A model generated the notes under the pieces. It saw only the letters and a program-made list of their open reading frames with translations, did not search any database and was not told the DNA's origin. DNA of 64,000 bases from Gordonia malaquae NBRC 108250 (GTDB lineage Bacteria; Actinomycetota; Actinomycetes; Mycobacteriales; Mycobacteriaceae): the NCBI RefSeq assembly GCF_000344135.1, contig NZ_BAOP01000030.1, positions 1-64,000 of the forward strand. The letters run 5' to 3'. The position numbers and the translations under genes are program-made. This document shows positions 1 to 8,709 of this stretch, piece after piece (positions within the stretch are counted from its first letter, which is position 1; every line of letters begins with the position of its first letter).

Positions 1-28
1 ACTGCGTTCGCTCAAGGAGCAGGTGGGG
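1..28. repeat. Dispersed intergenic repeat, partial copy
   Basis: This segment contains the sequence CTGCGTTCGCTCAAGGAGCAG, a variant of a short element that recurs between genes across the window with a core of TCGACTGCGCTCGACGAGC or its reverse complement. It lies just past the lon stop codon, which is at 47 on the minus strand. The copy may begin before the window. Confidence 0.5.
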
Positions 29-46
29 CGCGGGCGGACGCCGATG

Positions 47-2440
47 TCACGCGGCAGCTGCGGCCTCCGAGGCAGGCTCCAAGGCAAGCGCGACGATCTC
101 GGCGACATCCAACATCGGCTTCACATCGAGCGCATCGAGCACTTCAGCGGGCACCTCGTCGAGGTCGGGCTCGTTGCGCTGCGGGACGAACACCGTCTTC
201 AGCCCGTTCCGCTGCGCAGCCATGAGCTTCTGCTTCACACCGCCGATCGGGAGCACGCGTCCGTTCAGCGTCACTTCGCCGGTCATCCCGACGTCGCTGC
301 GAACGCGCCGCCCGGTCAGCATCGACACCAGCGCGGTCACCATCGTGACGCCCGCAGACGGCCCGTCCTTCGGGACGGCCCCTGCCGGGAAGTGGATGTG
401 CACCTCGCCGCGGAGCGCCGCCGGGTCGATCCCGAAGTCGGCCGCGTGCGCCTGCACGTAGCTGAGCGCGATCTGCGCCGACTCCTTCATCACGTCGCCG
501 AGTTGCCCGGTGAGCTTGAGCGTCAGCGCTCCACCACCGTCGCCCTCGTCGCCGCGTTGACCGAACACCGACAACGCCTCGATGAACAGCACGTCGCCAC
601 CCATGCCGGTGACCGCCAGTCCCGTCGCGACACCGGGGACTTCCGTCCGTTCGGCGGTCTCTGGCGTGAAGCGCGGACGACCGAGGTAGTCGACGAGATC
701 GTCCACGTCGACGACGATCTCCTCTCCCGGCTTCTCCGTCTCGCGGACGGCGACCTTGCGGAGCGCCTTGGCCAAGAGTCGCTCGAACTGTCGCACACCC
801 GGTTCGCGGGTGTATTTCGCAGCGATCTCACGGAGTGCGGCGTCAGTGATCGTGGCTTCCGCCGCCGTCAGCGCAGCACGGTCCATCTGACGCGGGACAA
901 GGTAGTCCCGGGCGATGGCCACCTTGTCGTCCTCGGTGTAGCCGTCGATGGACACCAGCTCCATGCGATCGAGCAATGCGGACGGGATGTTCTCGACGAC
1001 GTTCGCGGTCGCGAGGAACACCACGTCCGACAGGTCGAGGTCCAGGTCCAGGTAGTGGTCGCGGAACGTGTGGTTCTGCGCCGGATCGAGGACTTCGAGC
1101 AGGGCCGCCGCCGGGTCGCCGCGGTAGTCGGATCCCACCTTGTCGATCTCGTCGAGCAGGACGACGGGATTCATAGAGCCGGCTTCACCGATCGCTCGGA
1201 CGATCCGGCCGGGCAGCGCGCCGACGTATGTACGACGGTGACCGCGGATCTCGGCTTCGTCGCGCACACCGCCGAGGGCCACGCGCACGAACTTCCGCCC
1301 GAGTGCACGAGCGACCGACTCGCCGAGCGACGTCTTGCCGACGCCAGGAGGACCGGCCAGCACCATGACCGCACCCGATCCACGGCCGCCGACGACGGAC
1401 ATCCCACGTTCGGCACGCCGAGTGCGGACGGCGAGGTACTCGACGATCCGGTCCTTCACGTCGTCCAGTCCATGGTGGTCGGCGTCGAGGATCTCTCGCG
1501 CACCTGCCAGATCGGTCGAATCGTCGGTGGTCACGTCCCACGGCAGGTCGAGGACGGTGTCGAGCCAGGTGCGGATCCAGCCGGCCTCGGGACTCTGGTC
1601 GGTTCCGCGTTCCAGCTTGCCGACCTCACGGAGAGCGGCCTCACGGACCTTCTCCGGCAGATCGGCCGCCTCGACGCGCCCACGGTAGTCGTCGGCGCCG
1701 TCGGGCTCGTCTTCCCCGAGTTCCTTGCGGATCGCGTTGAGCTGCTGACGGAGCAGGAACTCCTTCTGCGTCTTCTCCATGCCCTCACGGACGTCGGATG
1801 CGATCTTCTCGCTCACCTCAGTCTCGGCGAGGTGCTCGCCCGTCCAGTCGATGAGGAGTCGGAGACGTTCGTCGACGTCGCCGGTCTCGAGCAGCTGCCG
1901 CTTCTGCGCGTTGGTCAGCCACGATGTGTAGCCGGACGTGTCGGCGAGTGCGGCCGGATCGGTCAGCCGGTTGACGGCGTCGATCACCTGCCACGCTTCA
2001 CGACGCTGGAGCATCGCCAGGACCACCTTGCGGTACTCGGCGGCGAGTTCTCTTGTCGTGTCGGTGATCGGGGTGTCGTCGACGACCTCGACCTGCACCC
2101 ACAGTGCCGCGCCCGGGCCGGTGGTTCCGGCACCGATGTGAGCGCGCTGTTCGCCGCGGACCACCGCGACGTACTGCTCCTGGCCCTGCATGCGCCCGAC
2201 CTGCACGATCGATGCGATCACGCCGTGTGTCGGGTAACGGTCGTCGAGCCGCGGCGCGATCAGGATCTTGCCGTCGGATTCCCCGAGCGACGTGTTCCCC
2301 CGGTCCCCGAGCGACGTCGAGGGGCGAGCCGCATCAACCGCAGCCTGCGCGGCGTCGTCGAGCGGCACCGGCACCACCATTCCGGGGAGCACCACCAAGT
2401 CGGGAACGAACAGGACGGGAACGGAAATGTTCTCAGACAT
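47..2440 (-). CDS. lon: Lon ATP-dependent serine protease
   Basis: Lon is a cytoplasmic AAA+ protease that degrades misfolded and selected regulatory proteins. The 797-residue protein has the full family layout: an N-terminal substrate-binding LAN domain, a Walker A motif GPPGVGKT near residues 363-370, a Walker B region VVLLDEIDK, and a C-terminal protease domain with the catalytic Ser in KDGPSAG and the Lys in GGVKQK. Length matches bacterial LonA. The ATG start is preceded by GGAGG at normal spacing. It is transcribed alone. A HAIR-like inverted repeat lies 13 bases upstream of the start, so control by HspR, as known for lon in Streptomyces, is likely. Confidence 0.97.
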   Translation of the reverse strand: MSENISVPVLFVPDLVVLPGMVVPVPLDDAAQAAVDAARPSTSLGDRGNTSLGESDGKILIAPRLDDRYPTHGVIASIVQVGRMQGQEQYVAVVRGEQRAHIGAGTTGPGAALWVQVEVVDDTPITDTTRELAAEYRKVVLAMLQRREAWQVIDAVNRLTDPAALADTSGYTSWLTNAQKRQLLETGDVDERLRLLIDWTGEHLAETEVSEKIASDVREGMEKTQKEFLLRQQLNAIRKELGEDEPDGADDYRGRVEAADLPEKVREAALREVGKLERGTDQSPEAGWIRTWLDTVLDLPWDVTTDDSTDLAGAREILDADHHGLDDVKDRIVEYLAVRTRRAERGMSVVGGRGSGAVMVLAGPPGVGKTSLGESVARALGRKFVRVALGGVRDEAEIRGHRRTYVGALPGRIVRAIGEAGSMNPVVLLDEIDKVGSDYRGDPAAALLEVLDPAQNHTFRDHYLDLDLDLSDVVFLATANVVENIPSALLDRMELVSIDGYTEDDKVAIARDYLVPRQMDRAALTAAEATITDAALREIAAKYTREPGVRQFERLLAKALRKVAVRETEKPGEEIVVDVDDLVDYLGRPRFTPETAERTEVPGVATGLAVTGMGGDVLFIEALSVFGQRGDEGDGGGALTLKLTGQLGDVMKESAQIALSYVQAHAADFGIDPAALRGEVHIHFPAGAVPKDGPSAGVTMVTALVSMLTGRRVRSDVGMTGEVTLNGRVLPIGGVKQKLMAAQRNGLKTVFVPQRNEPDLDEVPAEVLDALDVKPMLDVAEIVALALEPASEAAAAA

Positions 2441-2452
2441 GACACCTCCAAA

Positions 2453-2473
2453 GTTCAGTCTGTTCGACTCAAC
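2453..2473 (-). promoter_or_regulatory. Candidate HAIR (HspR) operator of lon
   Basis: On the plus strand the arms GTTCAGT and ACTCAAC are separated by exactly 7 bases. The HAIR consensus bound by HspR is CTTGAGT-N7-ACTCAAG. On the minus strand this site reads GTTGAGT-N7-ACTGAAC, with three mismatches to the consensus over 14 arm positions. It sits 13 bases before the lon start codon, where a bound repressor would block transcription or initiation. Binding is inferred from spacing and similarity only. Confidence 0.5.
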
Positions 2474-2547
2474 ATCCGGGCCGGCGATCTTGTTCCTTAA
2501 CGCTGTTCACCTACAGCGAACTACTCCGTGGATGAAGCACAAAACAA

Positions 2548-2588
2548 CTCCGAGCCCTGTGACCACATGCTGGTCACAGGGCTCGGAG
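2548..2588 (-). terminator. Rho-independent terminator after hspR
   Basis: A perfect 18-bp stem (CTCCGAGCCCTGTGACCA with its complement) closes a 5-base loop. On the minus strand it is followed by TTGTTTTG. It lies just after the hspR stop codon and ends the dnaK-grpE-dnaJ-hspR transcript before the lon promoter. Confidence 0.9.
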
Positions 2589-2592
2589 CGAG

Positions 2593-2997
2593 TCAGTTCT
2601 TACGTTTACGGGGCTGCCAAACCACAAGCGCGTTCGTGCGCGGGACGGGGACGAGTTCGGCACCGGGTCGGATGTTGCGTCGGGCGTTGTCGAGCTCGGT
2701 CTGCATCTCCGCGAGGCGGCTGCGGAGCGCGTCGACCTGATCGGTCAGTTCGATGATCCGCTTGACGCCCGCGAGGTTGACACCTTCGTCCTGGGACAGG
2801 CGCTGCACCTCGCGGAGCATCTCGACGTCGCGAGACGAATAGCGTCGCCCGCCGCCACTGGTGCGCTGCGGGCTCACCAGGCCGAGCCGGTCGTACGTGC
2901 GCAGCGTCTGCGCGTGCATGCCGGCGAGCTCGGCCGCCACCGAGATCAAGAAGGTGGCGGCGTCACCGGCGTCGTCGTGCGATTTCCGTGTAGCCAT
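2593..2997 (-). CDS. hspR: HspR, MerR-family heat-shock repressor
   Basis: This is the autoregulatory repressor of the dnaK operon in actinobacteria; it binds HAIR inverted repeats, with DnaK acting as co-repressor in characterised species. The 134-residue protein begins with a MerR-type winged helix-turn-helix (FLISVAAELAGMHAQTLRTY, then DRLGLVSPQRTSGGGRRYS), followed by a short coiled-coil dimerisation segment and a basic tail ending in RKRKN. It is the last gene of the operon, 6 bases after dnaJ, without a clear Shine-Dalgarno site, so translational coupling is probable. Confidence 0.95.
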   Translation of the reverse strand: MATRKSHDDAGDAATFLISVAAELAGMHAQTLRTYDRLGLVSPQRTSGGGRRYSSRDVEMLREVQRLSQDEGVNLAGVKRIIELTDQVDALRSRLAEMQTELDNARRNIRPGAELVPVPRTNALVVWQPRKRKN

Positions 2998-3003
2998 GGC
3001 CGA

Positions 3004-4170
3004 TCACCGGGCCCATCCGTCTCGTGGATCGAATCCGCTCGACCGTTCCGCCTCGGCATACGACTTCATCGCAGCCATCGCTGCGTCGTCGAGCTTCGAG
3101 GGAACGGCCACCTTCACGGTGACGAGCAGGTCGCCCGCACCGCCGGACCGCTTCGGAACTCCGCGGCCTTTGAGGCGCAGGGTACGCCCGTCCGAGGTGC
3201 CCGCTGGGATCTTCACGCCGACGGTCCCGTCCAGAGTCGGAACAGACACCGTCGCACCGAGCACCAACTCGGAGAATGCGACAGGCAGTTCCACCTTGAG
3301 GTCGTTCCCGTTGCGCGTGAACACCTTGTCGGCGGTCACGTGCACCGTCACGTACAGATCACCCGACGGTGCACCGCGTCGTCCGGCCTCACCTTGGCCG
3401 GCGAGCCGGATGCGTTGCCCGTCTTCGACGCCCTGTGGGACGCGGACGTTGATCGTGCGAGGGCGAACCGTGATGCCCGAGCCCGAGCAGTCGGGGCACG
3501 GATCGTCGATCTTGGTTCCGGTGCCCTGGCAGTCGGGGCACGGCTCGGAGAATCCGAAGTGTCCCTGGTTGCGACTCACGAATCCGGAACCGCTGCAGCT
3601 CGTGCACGTGCGCGGGCTGGTGCCGGGCTTGGCACCGCTGCCGTGGCAGTTGGTGCACGGCGACGGGCTCGTCACTCGCAGTTGGACCGTCGTTCCCTGC
3701 ACCGCGTCGCGGAACGCGAGGGTCGTCTCGGTCTCGAGGTCATTGCCTCGACGCTGACGAGGCGCGGTCGTCTTACGACCCCGTCCGCCGAAGAGACCGC
3801 CGAAGAGGTCACCGACATCGGCGCCCCCTCCACCGGCTCCGCCACCGAACAGGTCACCGATGTCGAAGCCGCCGGCGCCACCGCCGAAACCGCCTGCCGA
3901 CGGTCCGCCGTCGGCGCGGAATCGACCGCTCGCCATGAGTGTGCGCATCTCGTCGTACTCTTTGCGCTTCGCGTCATCGGCGAGCACGCTGTGAGCTTCC
4001 GACACTCGCTTGAAGCGTTCCTCGGCGGCAGTGTCGCCGGGGTTGGCGTCGGGATGCAGCTCACGAGCGAGCTTCCGGTATGCCTTCTTGATCTGCTCCG
4101 CAGTGGCGTCGGAAGAAACGCCGAGGTCTGCGTAGAAATCGCGTTCCAGCCATTCACGCTGGGCTGCCAT
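3004..4170 (-). CDS. dnaJ: DnaJ co-chaperone
   Basis: DnaJ delivers unfolded clients to DnaK and stimulates its ATPase. The 388-residue protein has an N-terminal J domain with the HPD motif (ELHPDANPG), a Gly/Phe-rich linker near residues 85-130, four CxxCxGxG zinc-binding repeats ([32 protein letters not shown]) and a C-terminal substrate-binding region. Genes in this position in mycobacteria are called dnaJ1. GGAGGTGA precedes the ATG. It is separated from grpE by a spacer holding a strong hairpin. Confidence 0.96.
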   Translation of the reverse strand: MAAQREWLERDFYADLGVSSDATAEQIKKAYRKLARELHPDANPGDTAAEERFKRVSEAHSVLADDAKRKEYDEMRTLMASGRFRADGGPSAGGFGGGAGGFDIGDLFGGGAGGGGADVGDLFGGLFGGRGRKTTAPRQRRGNDLETETTLAFRDAVQGTTVQLRVTSPSPCTNCHGSGAKPGTSPRTCTSCSGSGFVSRNQGHFGFSEPCPDCQGTGTKIDDPCPDCSGSGITVRPRTINVRVPQGVEDGQRIRLAGQGEAGRRGAPSGDLYVTVHVTADKVFTRNGNDLKVELPVAFSELVLGATVSVPTLDGTVGVKIPAGTSDGRTLRLKGRGVPKRSGGAGDLLVTVKVAVPSKLDDAAMAAMKSYAEAERSSGFDPRDGWAR

Positions 4171-4210
4171 CAGACGTCACCTCCTGAAAGTCTGTGTATG
4201 TGTGGGATGC

Positions 4211-4259
4211 CTCTCGACTGCGCTCGAGGAGCGTGAGGCTCGTCGAGCGCAGTCGAGAC
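4211..4259. repeat. Inverted pair of the dispersed repeat inside the dnaK operon
   Basis: Two copies of the dispersed element face each other: TCTCGACTGCGCTCGAGGAGC and, after a 5-base loop, its near-perfect complement GCTCGTCGAGCGCAGTCGAGA. The transcript would fold into a stem of about 20 bp between the grpE stop and the dnaJ ribosome-binding site. It could stabilise the upstream mRNA or lower dnaJ expression relative to dnaK-grpE. Confidence 0.8.
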
Positions 4260-4264
4260 GCGGA

Positions 4265-4807
4265 TCATTCCGCAGCGGGCGGATCGGTGACGGTGACCAT
4301 CGCAGTGCGGATCACCTTGTCACCGAGCCGGTATCCGGCGCGGTAGACCAGTCCGAGGACCGGCTGGTCGCCGGAGCCGTCGTTCTGGATCGCTTCGTGC
4401 AGCTCCGGGTCGAACACATCGCCCGGTTCGCCGAACTTGGCGAGCTTCTCGCTGGTGAGGACGTCGCCCAGTTTGTCGGCGAGAGCCTTGAGCGGGCTGC
4501 CGTCGGCGAGGTCGCCGTGCTCGCGGGCACGGTCGAGGTCGTCGAGCACGGGCAGCAGCTTCTCAACGAGAATCTGCTTTCCACGAGCGACGGCCTGGAG
4601 AGCCTCCTCGGCGCTGCGGCGCTTGAAGTTCGCGAACTGTGCGCGCTCCCGCTGCAATGCCTCGGTGAGTTCGGCGACCTGCGGGTCGGCCGCAGCCTGA
4701 TCGGCTGCGACCTCCTCCGCGGGCGCTTCCTCAACGACAGCCTCGGCCACCGTCTCGTCCGCTTCCGGCGTCACGTCGTCGGGCGTCACGTCGTCGGGCG
4801 AGGTCAC
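4265..4807 (-). CDS. grpE: GrpE nucleotide-exchange factor
   Basis: GrpE releases ADP from DnaK. The 180-residue protein has a disordered acidic N terminus that includes the tandem peptide DDVTP, a long helical coiled coil at about residues 45-110, and the C-terminal beta domain with the family signature [20 protein letters not shown]. The GTG start overlaps the dnaK stop codon as GTGA, so the two are translationally coupled. Confidence 0.96.
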   Translation of the reverse strand: MTSPDDVTPDDVTPEADETVAEAVVEEAPAEEVAADQAAADPQVAELTEALQRERAQFANFKRRSAEEALQAVARGKQILVEKLLPVLDDLDRAREHGDLADGSPLKALADKLGDVLTSEKLAKFGEPGDVFDPELHEAIQNDGSGDQPVLGLVYRAGYRLGDKVIRTAMVTVTDPPAAE

Positions 4808-6642
4808 TTCTTGTCGTCCTCTGCCGGGTCGTCCACGACCTCTGCGTCGACGACGTCGTCGGCGCCGTCGGCTGCCGCGCCTGCTGCTTCACCCTCGGCC
4901 TGAGCACTGGCGTAGATCGCCTGGCCGACGGCCTGCGACTCCTCCGACAGCTTCTCGATGGCACTGCGGATGGCAGCGGTGTCGGTGCCTTTCAGAGCCT
5001 CGTTGGCCTCGGCGATGGCAGCCTCGACCTTCTCCTTGACGTCGGCCGGAACCTTGTCCTCGTTCTCCTTGAGGAACTTCTCGGTCTGGTTGACGAGCGA
5101 CTCCGCCTGGTTGCGGGTCTCCGCCTCCTCGCGACGAGCGCGGTCCTCTTCAGCGTGAGCCTCAGCGTCCTTGACCATGCGGTCGATCTCTTCCTTCGAG
5201 AGACCGGAACCGTCCTGGATACGGATGCTGTTCTCCTTGCCGGTGCCCTTGTCCTTCGCGGTGACGTGCACGATGCCGTTGGCGTCGATGTCGAAGGTCA
5301 CCTCGATCTGCGGGACGCCCTGCGGTGCAGGTGCGATGCCGCCGAGCTCGAACGAGCCGAGGAGCTTGTTGTGCGCCGCGATCTCACGCTCACCCTGGAA
5401 CACCTGGATCTGCACGGACGGCTGGTTGTTCTCAGCGGTCGTGTAGGTCTCCGAGCGTTTGGTCGGGATGGTGGTGTTGCGCTCGATCAGCTTGTGCATC
5501 ACGCCGCCCTTGGTCTCGATGCCCAGCGACAGGGGGGTCACGTCGAGCAGGAGCACGTCCTTGACCTCACCGCGGAGCACACCGGCCTGCAGTGCGGCGC
5601 CGACGGCGACGACCTCGTCCGGGTTCACGCCCTTGTTGGGGTCCTGTCCGCCGGTGAGCTCCTTGACGAGCTCGGTGACGGCGGGCATGCGGGTGGAGCC
5701 GCCGACGAGCACGACGTGGTCGATGTCGCCGACTGAGATGCCCGCGTCCTTGATGACGGCCTGGAACGGCGTGCGGGTGCGCTCGAGGAGATCGCTGGTG
5801 ATCTTCTGGAACTCACTGCGGCTCAGCTGCTCATCGAGGAACAGCGGGTTCTTGTCGGCGTCCACCGTGATGTACGGCAGGTTGATCGAGGTCGACTGCG
5901 ACGACGACAGTTCGATCTTCGCCTTCTCAGCGGCCTCGCGGAGACGCTGCATCGCCATCTTGTCCTTGGTCAGGTCGATGCCCGAGGTGGACTTGAACTT
6001 GTCGACGAGCCATTCGACGAGACGCTCGTCCCAGTCGTCGCCACCGAGGTTGTTGTCGCCCGACGTGGCGCGGACCTCGACGACACCGTCGCCGATCTCC
6101 AGGAGCGAGACGTCGAACGTGCCGCCACCGAGGTCGAAGACGAGGATGGTCTGCTCGCTCTCGCCCTTGTCCAGGCCGTACGCGAGTGCGGCCGCGGTGG
6201 GCTCGTTGACGATGCGCAGGACGTTGAGGCCGGCGATCTGGCCTGCCTCCTTGGTGGCCTGACGCTGCGAGTCGTTGAAGTAGGCGGGGACCGTGATGAC
6301 GGCGTCCGAGACGTCCTCACCCAGGTATGCCTCGGCGTCGCGCTTGAGCTTCATCAGCGTGCGCGCGCTGATCTCCTGCGGGGTGTACTTCTTGTCGTCG
6401 ATCTCGACGGTCCAGTCGGTGCCCATGTGGCGCTTGACCGAACGGATGGTGCGATCGACGTTGGTGACCGCCTGGTTCTTGGCGGGCTGTCCGACGAGGA
6501 CTTCACCGTTGCGGGCGAATGCGACGACGGACGGGGTGGTGCGGGAGCCTTCAGCGTTAGCGATGACGGTGGGCTCGCCGCCTTCGAGAACGGACACCAC
6601 GGAGTTGGTGGTGCCGAGGTCGATTCCGACAGCACGGGACAT
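4804..6642 (-). CDS. dnaK: DnaK (Hsp70) chaperone
   Basis: This is the ATP-dependent chaperone heading the heat-shock operon. The 612-residue protein starts with the Hsp70 signature GIDLGTTNS, carries the actin-like ATPase motifs [13 protein letters not shown] and [10 protein letters not shown], and the substrate-binding domain beginning [17 protein letters not shown]. It ends in an acidic lid tail ([17 protein letters not shown]). AGGAGG precedes the ATG. HAIR operators lie about 130 and 195 bases upstream. Confidence 0.98.
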   Translation of the reverse strand: MSRAVGIDLGTTNSVVSVLEGGEPTVIANAEGSRTTPSVVAFARNGEVLVGQPAKNQAVTNVDRTIRSVKRHMGTDWTVEIDDKKYTPQEISARTLMKLKRDAEAYLGEDVSDAVITVPAYFNDSQRQATKEAGQIAGLNVLRIVNEPTAAALAYGLDKGESEQTILVFDLGGGTFDVSLLEIGDGVVEVRATSGDNNLGGDDWDERLVEWLVDKFKSTSGIDLTKDKMAMQRLREAAEKAKIELSSSQSTSINLPYITVDADKNPLFLDEQLSRSEFQKITSDLLERTRTPFQAVIKDAGISVGDIDHVVLVGGSTRMPAVTELVKELTGGQDPNKGVNPDEVVAVGAALQAGVLRGEVKDVLLLDVTPLSLGIETKGGVMHKLIERNTTIPTKRSETYTTAENNQPSVQIQVFQGEREIAAHNKLLGSFELGGIAPAPQGVPQIEVTFDIDANGIVHVTAKDKGTGKENSIRIQDGSGLSKEEIDRMVKDAEAHAEEDRARREEAETRNQAESLVNQTEKFLKENEDKVPADVKEKVEAAIAEANEALKGTDTAAIRSAIEKLSEESQAVGQAIYASAQAEGEAAGAAADGADDVVDAEVVDDPAEDDKK

Positions 6643-6771
6643 ATGTGTTCCTCCTTGTGGGCGGCTACCTGACGAAGCCGGTTGGTTGGTTGGCCTGGCG
6701 TGGCCTTCGTTTCCGAAACCCTTAGCGCCTCGGACTCAGGTCTACCGGCCGAACTCTCGGCCGTCAACTTT

Positions 6772-6792
6772 CTTGAGTCTTCCTCACTCAGG
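6772..6792 (-). promoter_or_regulatory. HAIR operator 1 of the dnaK operon
   Basis: The arms CTTGAGT and ACTCAGG flank a 7-base spacer, matching the HspR consensus CTTGAGT-N7-ACTCAAG at 13 of 14 arm positions. It lies about 130 bases before the dnaK start. Confidence 0.88.
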
Positions 6793-6835
6793 CTTCTTGC
6801 TTCGTTCAACCTGCCGAACCACGGTTCCATTCCCC

Positions 6836-6862
6836 AAACTTGAGCGATATTCGATCAAGTTT
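6836..6862 (-). promoter_or_regulatory. HAIR operator 2 of the dnaK operon
   Basis: An extended inverted repeat, AAACTTGAGC and GATCAAGTTT around a 7-base spacer, is symmetrical at 9 of 10 positions and resembles the HAIR consensus with three mismatches in the 14 core positions. It lies 43 bases beyond operator 1, an arrangement of multiple operators as in other actinobacterial dnaK promoters. Confidence 0.7.
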
Positions 6863-7254
6863 GTGTAATCCCGCACACACAACCAGTCGCGCACCCCCTA
6901 TTAGTCAGCACCCGCCGAACGGGCCTCCGCTCGTCGACCGAAGCCGGGCCGTAGATCGCTCGATCAACACTCCCGAGCACTCCAACAGCAAATCTGAGTC
7001 AGCACCCCATTCGTTGGCACAGTTCGAGCACAGAAATGTGACGTCTCACATGCTTACGTTCTGTGCGTGACGCCAGTCACTCAAATTTGGGACCTCGCGC
7101 TCGAAACGTCTCTCTTCGCAGGCAGGGCCGCCATCCTCCACTGACATCGGTGGCACAAATCGGACGGAGAGGACTCAAAATCTGTGCAGGTCACGCGCTT
7201 GTCCCTAGAACGGGTTACGGGAATCGATCGATCGAATCGGTCACTATTCATCTC
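6863..7254. other. Divergent intergenic region, no gene seen
   Basis: This stretch separates the minus-strand dnaK operon from the plus-strand secretion cluster. It must hold the promoter of the cluster's first gene. I see AT-richer segments and scattered short inverted repeats but no convincing gene, RNA or operator. A frame opens at 7063 upstream of the gene at 7255 but lacks a signal peptide or other protein features. Confidence 0.5.
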
Positions 7255-7986
7255 ATGCCAAACAACGCACGACTGACCCAGACTGTTCGACGCGCAGCCG
7301 TCGTCGCTGCCGCCGGAGCAGCTGCGGCAGCGATTGCCGGCCTCGACTCCGGAGCCGCTCACGCAGCGGTTGGAGACAACCTCCCTTCTTCGTGCCTCCA
7401 GGTTTCGCAGGATGGCGGTAACAACTGGGGAACGACCGCAGTCATCACCTGGAACAATGCCCGCCCGATACCCGGCGGTGAGGTGAAGCAGGCTTCGTTC
7501 AAGGTCCGGAACAACTGCGCTACGGCCGCTAAGTTCCAGGTGTACACAGGAAACTGGTCCCTGCCCGACGGCGGCTCAGCGACAGTGCGTGCAAATGCCG
7601 GCTCCGTTCAAGGAACCAAGACCTCACTGGCTGGAATCCCCAAGGGCCATCTGCTCGCCGAAACCGGCCGTCTGACCAAGGACGCGCCAGTCAACGTTGA
7701 ACTGTTAGTCGGGATTCCCGCGAGCGAAACGGCCCAGGGCTTCACCATCAAGCCCGCATGGAACCTTGCACTCGAAGAGGTCGCGGGCGACAGTCCCGTC
7801 GACCCGGTTGACCCGGTTGACCCCGGTGGCTGCAACAACAGCAGCGCGAGCGGAAGCGCCAGCGGTTCGCTCGGCGACATCCTCGGTCCGATCCTCTGCT
7901 CGGACAACGGCAGCCTCGGCTCCGGCAGCGCGGCGTCGAAGCTGATCCAGCTCGACTCGCCGAACGTCGTCGCAGCCTCCCGCTGA
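7255..7986 (+). CDS. Exported protein of unknown function, first gene of the signal-peptidase cluster
   Basis: The 243-residue product has a classical Sec signal peptide: basic start (NNARLTQTVRR), an Ala-rich core and a cleavage site near AAHA/AV at about residues 36-38. The mature part resembles a small beta-rich secreted domain with a few Cys, followed by a linker of three DPV units (PVDPVDPVDPGG) and a Ser/Gly-rich tail containing GSLGDILG. That tail resembles the C termini of the two Ig-repeat proteins near 31.8 and 33.6 kb. It precedes the SipW-type genes by 210 bases and may be a separate transcript. I do not recognise a named family. Confidence 0.75.
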   Translation: MPNNARLTQTVRRAAVVAAAGAAAAAIAGLDSGAAHAAVGDNLPSSCLQVSQDGGNNWGTTAVITWNNARPIPGGEVKQASFKVRNNCATAAKFQVYTGNWSLPDGGSATVRANAGSVQGTKTSLAGIPKGHLLAETGRLTKDAPVNVELLVGIPASETAQGFTIKPAWNLALEEVAGDSPVDPVDPVDPGGCNNSSASGSASGSLGDILGPILCSDNGSLGSGSAASKLIQLDSPNVVAASR

Positions 7987-8020
7987 CCGACAAAGACTAG
8001 GCTCCCTCCCCTCCCCGATC

Positions 8021-8175
8021 TGCCGTGGCGGGCCACCTCCCCGAGGCCCGCCACGGCACCCCAAGACTTCGGCCGCACCCTTGGTGACCCCCGGCCGTAG
8101 ACCTGCGCTCTGCGCAAGTCAGCTCGGCGCCATGGCGCCGAGCACTCCCTCCCAGCACTCCGACAGTCGGAGTGC
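8021..8175 (+). promoter_or_regulatory. Structured leader with three hairpins before the alternate-signal operon
   Basis: Three inverted repeats follow each other: a 14-bp stem at 8021-8058 with a 10-base loop, a perfect 22-base palindrome at 8122-8143 (arms GCTCGGCGCCA and TGGCGCCGAGC), and a 10-bp stem at 8155-8175 (GCACTCCGAC and GTCGGAGTGC). The first may terminate the upstream gene, although no T run follows. The others lie within 75 bases of the next start codon and may be part of its 5' leader. Confidence 0.6.
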
Positions 8176-8196
8176 CCGACCCGACAAGGGACAAAC

Positions 8197-8688
8197 ATGA
8201 ACAAGGTAACCAAGGGCGCACTCGCCGCAGCCGCAGGCGCAGCCATCCTCGCTGGCGGCGCAGGCACAATGGCAGCGTGGAACTCGTCCGATGACATCGC
8301 CGGCGGAAACATCAGCGCCGGCCAGCTGAACATCACACAGGTCGGTACCGGATCGTGGTCGGTCCAGAGTGGCGGCCCGTTCGACCCCAACACCGACAAG
8401 CTCGCCCCTGGCGCGGTCGTGGTCTACACCGCCGACTACAACATCACCGCCGAAGGCGTCGGCCTGACTGCAACGCTCTCCGCCAACGAGGTCAGCGGCT
8501 CGACGGGCGACGCGAACCTGCTTGCCGATCTGGACGTCGAGATCGTCAACACCGGCAACAACACAATTACTTCATCCGGTACCCGCCAGATCCAGACCAA
8601 GGTCACCTTCAACGAGGACAGTGACAACAGCACTCAGAACAAGAGCGTTTCGCTCGCTGGCGTGACCGTCCTGCTCCAGCAGAACTAG
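8197..8688 (+). CDS. Alternate-type signal peptide exported protein
   Basis: The 163-residue protein begins with the atypical signal MNKVTKGALAAAAGAAIL and continues AGGAGTMAAWNSSDDIAG, the hallmark of the 'alternate signal-mediated exported protein' group found beside SipW-like peptidases in Rhodococcus and relatives. After it comes GGNISAGQLNI, the strand motif typical of TasA/CalY-like subunits, and a small beta-sandwich-like domain with alternating hydrophobic strands and no Cys. AAGGGA precedes the ATG. It is likely a surface or matrix subunit processed by the peptidase encoded downstream; that role is inferred from context. Confidence 0.85.
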   Translation: MNKVTKGALAAAAGAAILAGGAGTMAAWNSSDDIAGGNISAGQLNITQVGTGSWSVQSGGPFDPNTDKLAPGAVVVYTADYNITAEGVGLTATLSANEVSGSTGDANLLADLDVEIVNTGNNTITSSGTRQIQTKVTFNEDSDNSTQNKSVSLAGVTVLLQQN

Positions 8689-8709
8689 TCCCACCCCTAA
8701 GAGGAAATC

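Noticed and set aside
6721..6740. A third HAIR-like pair CTTAGCG...ACTCAGG before dnaK
   Set aside because: Spacer is 6 bases and the left arm matches poorly.
7040..7055. TGTGA-N4-TCACA resembling a CRP/GlxR site
   Set aside because: The spacer is 4 instead of the 6 bases of the consensus, so the half-sites are out of register.
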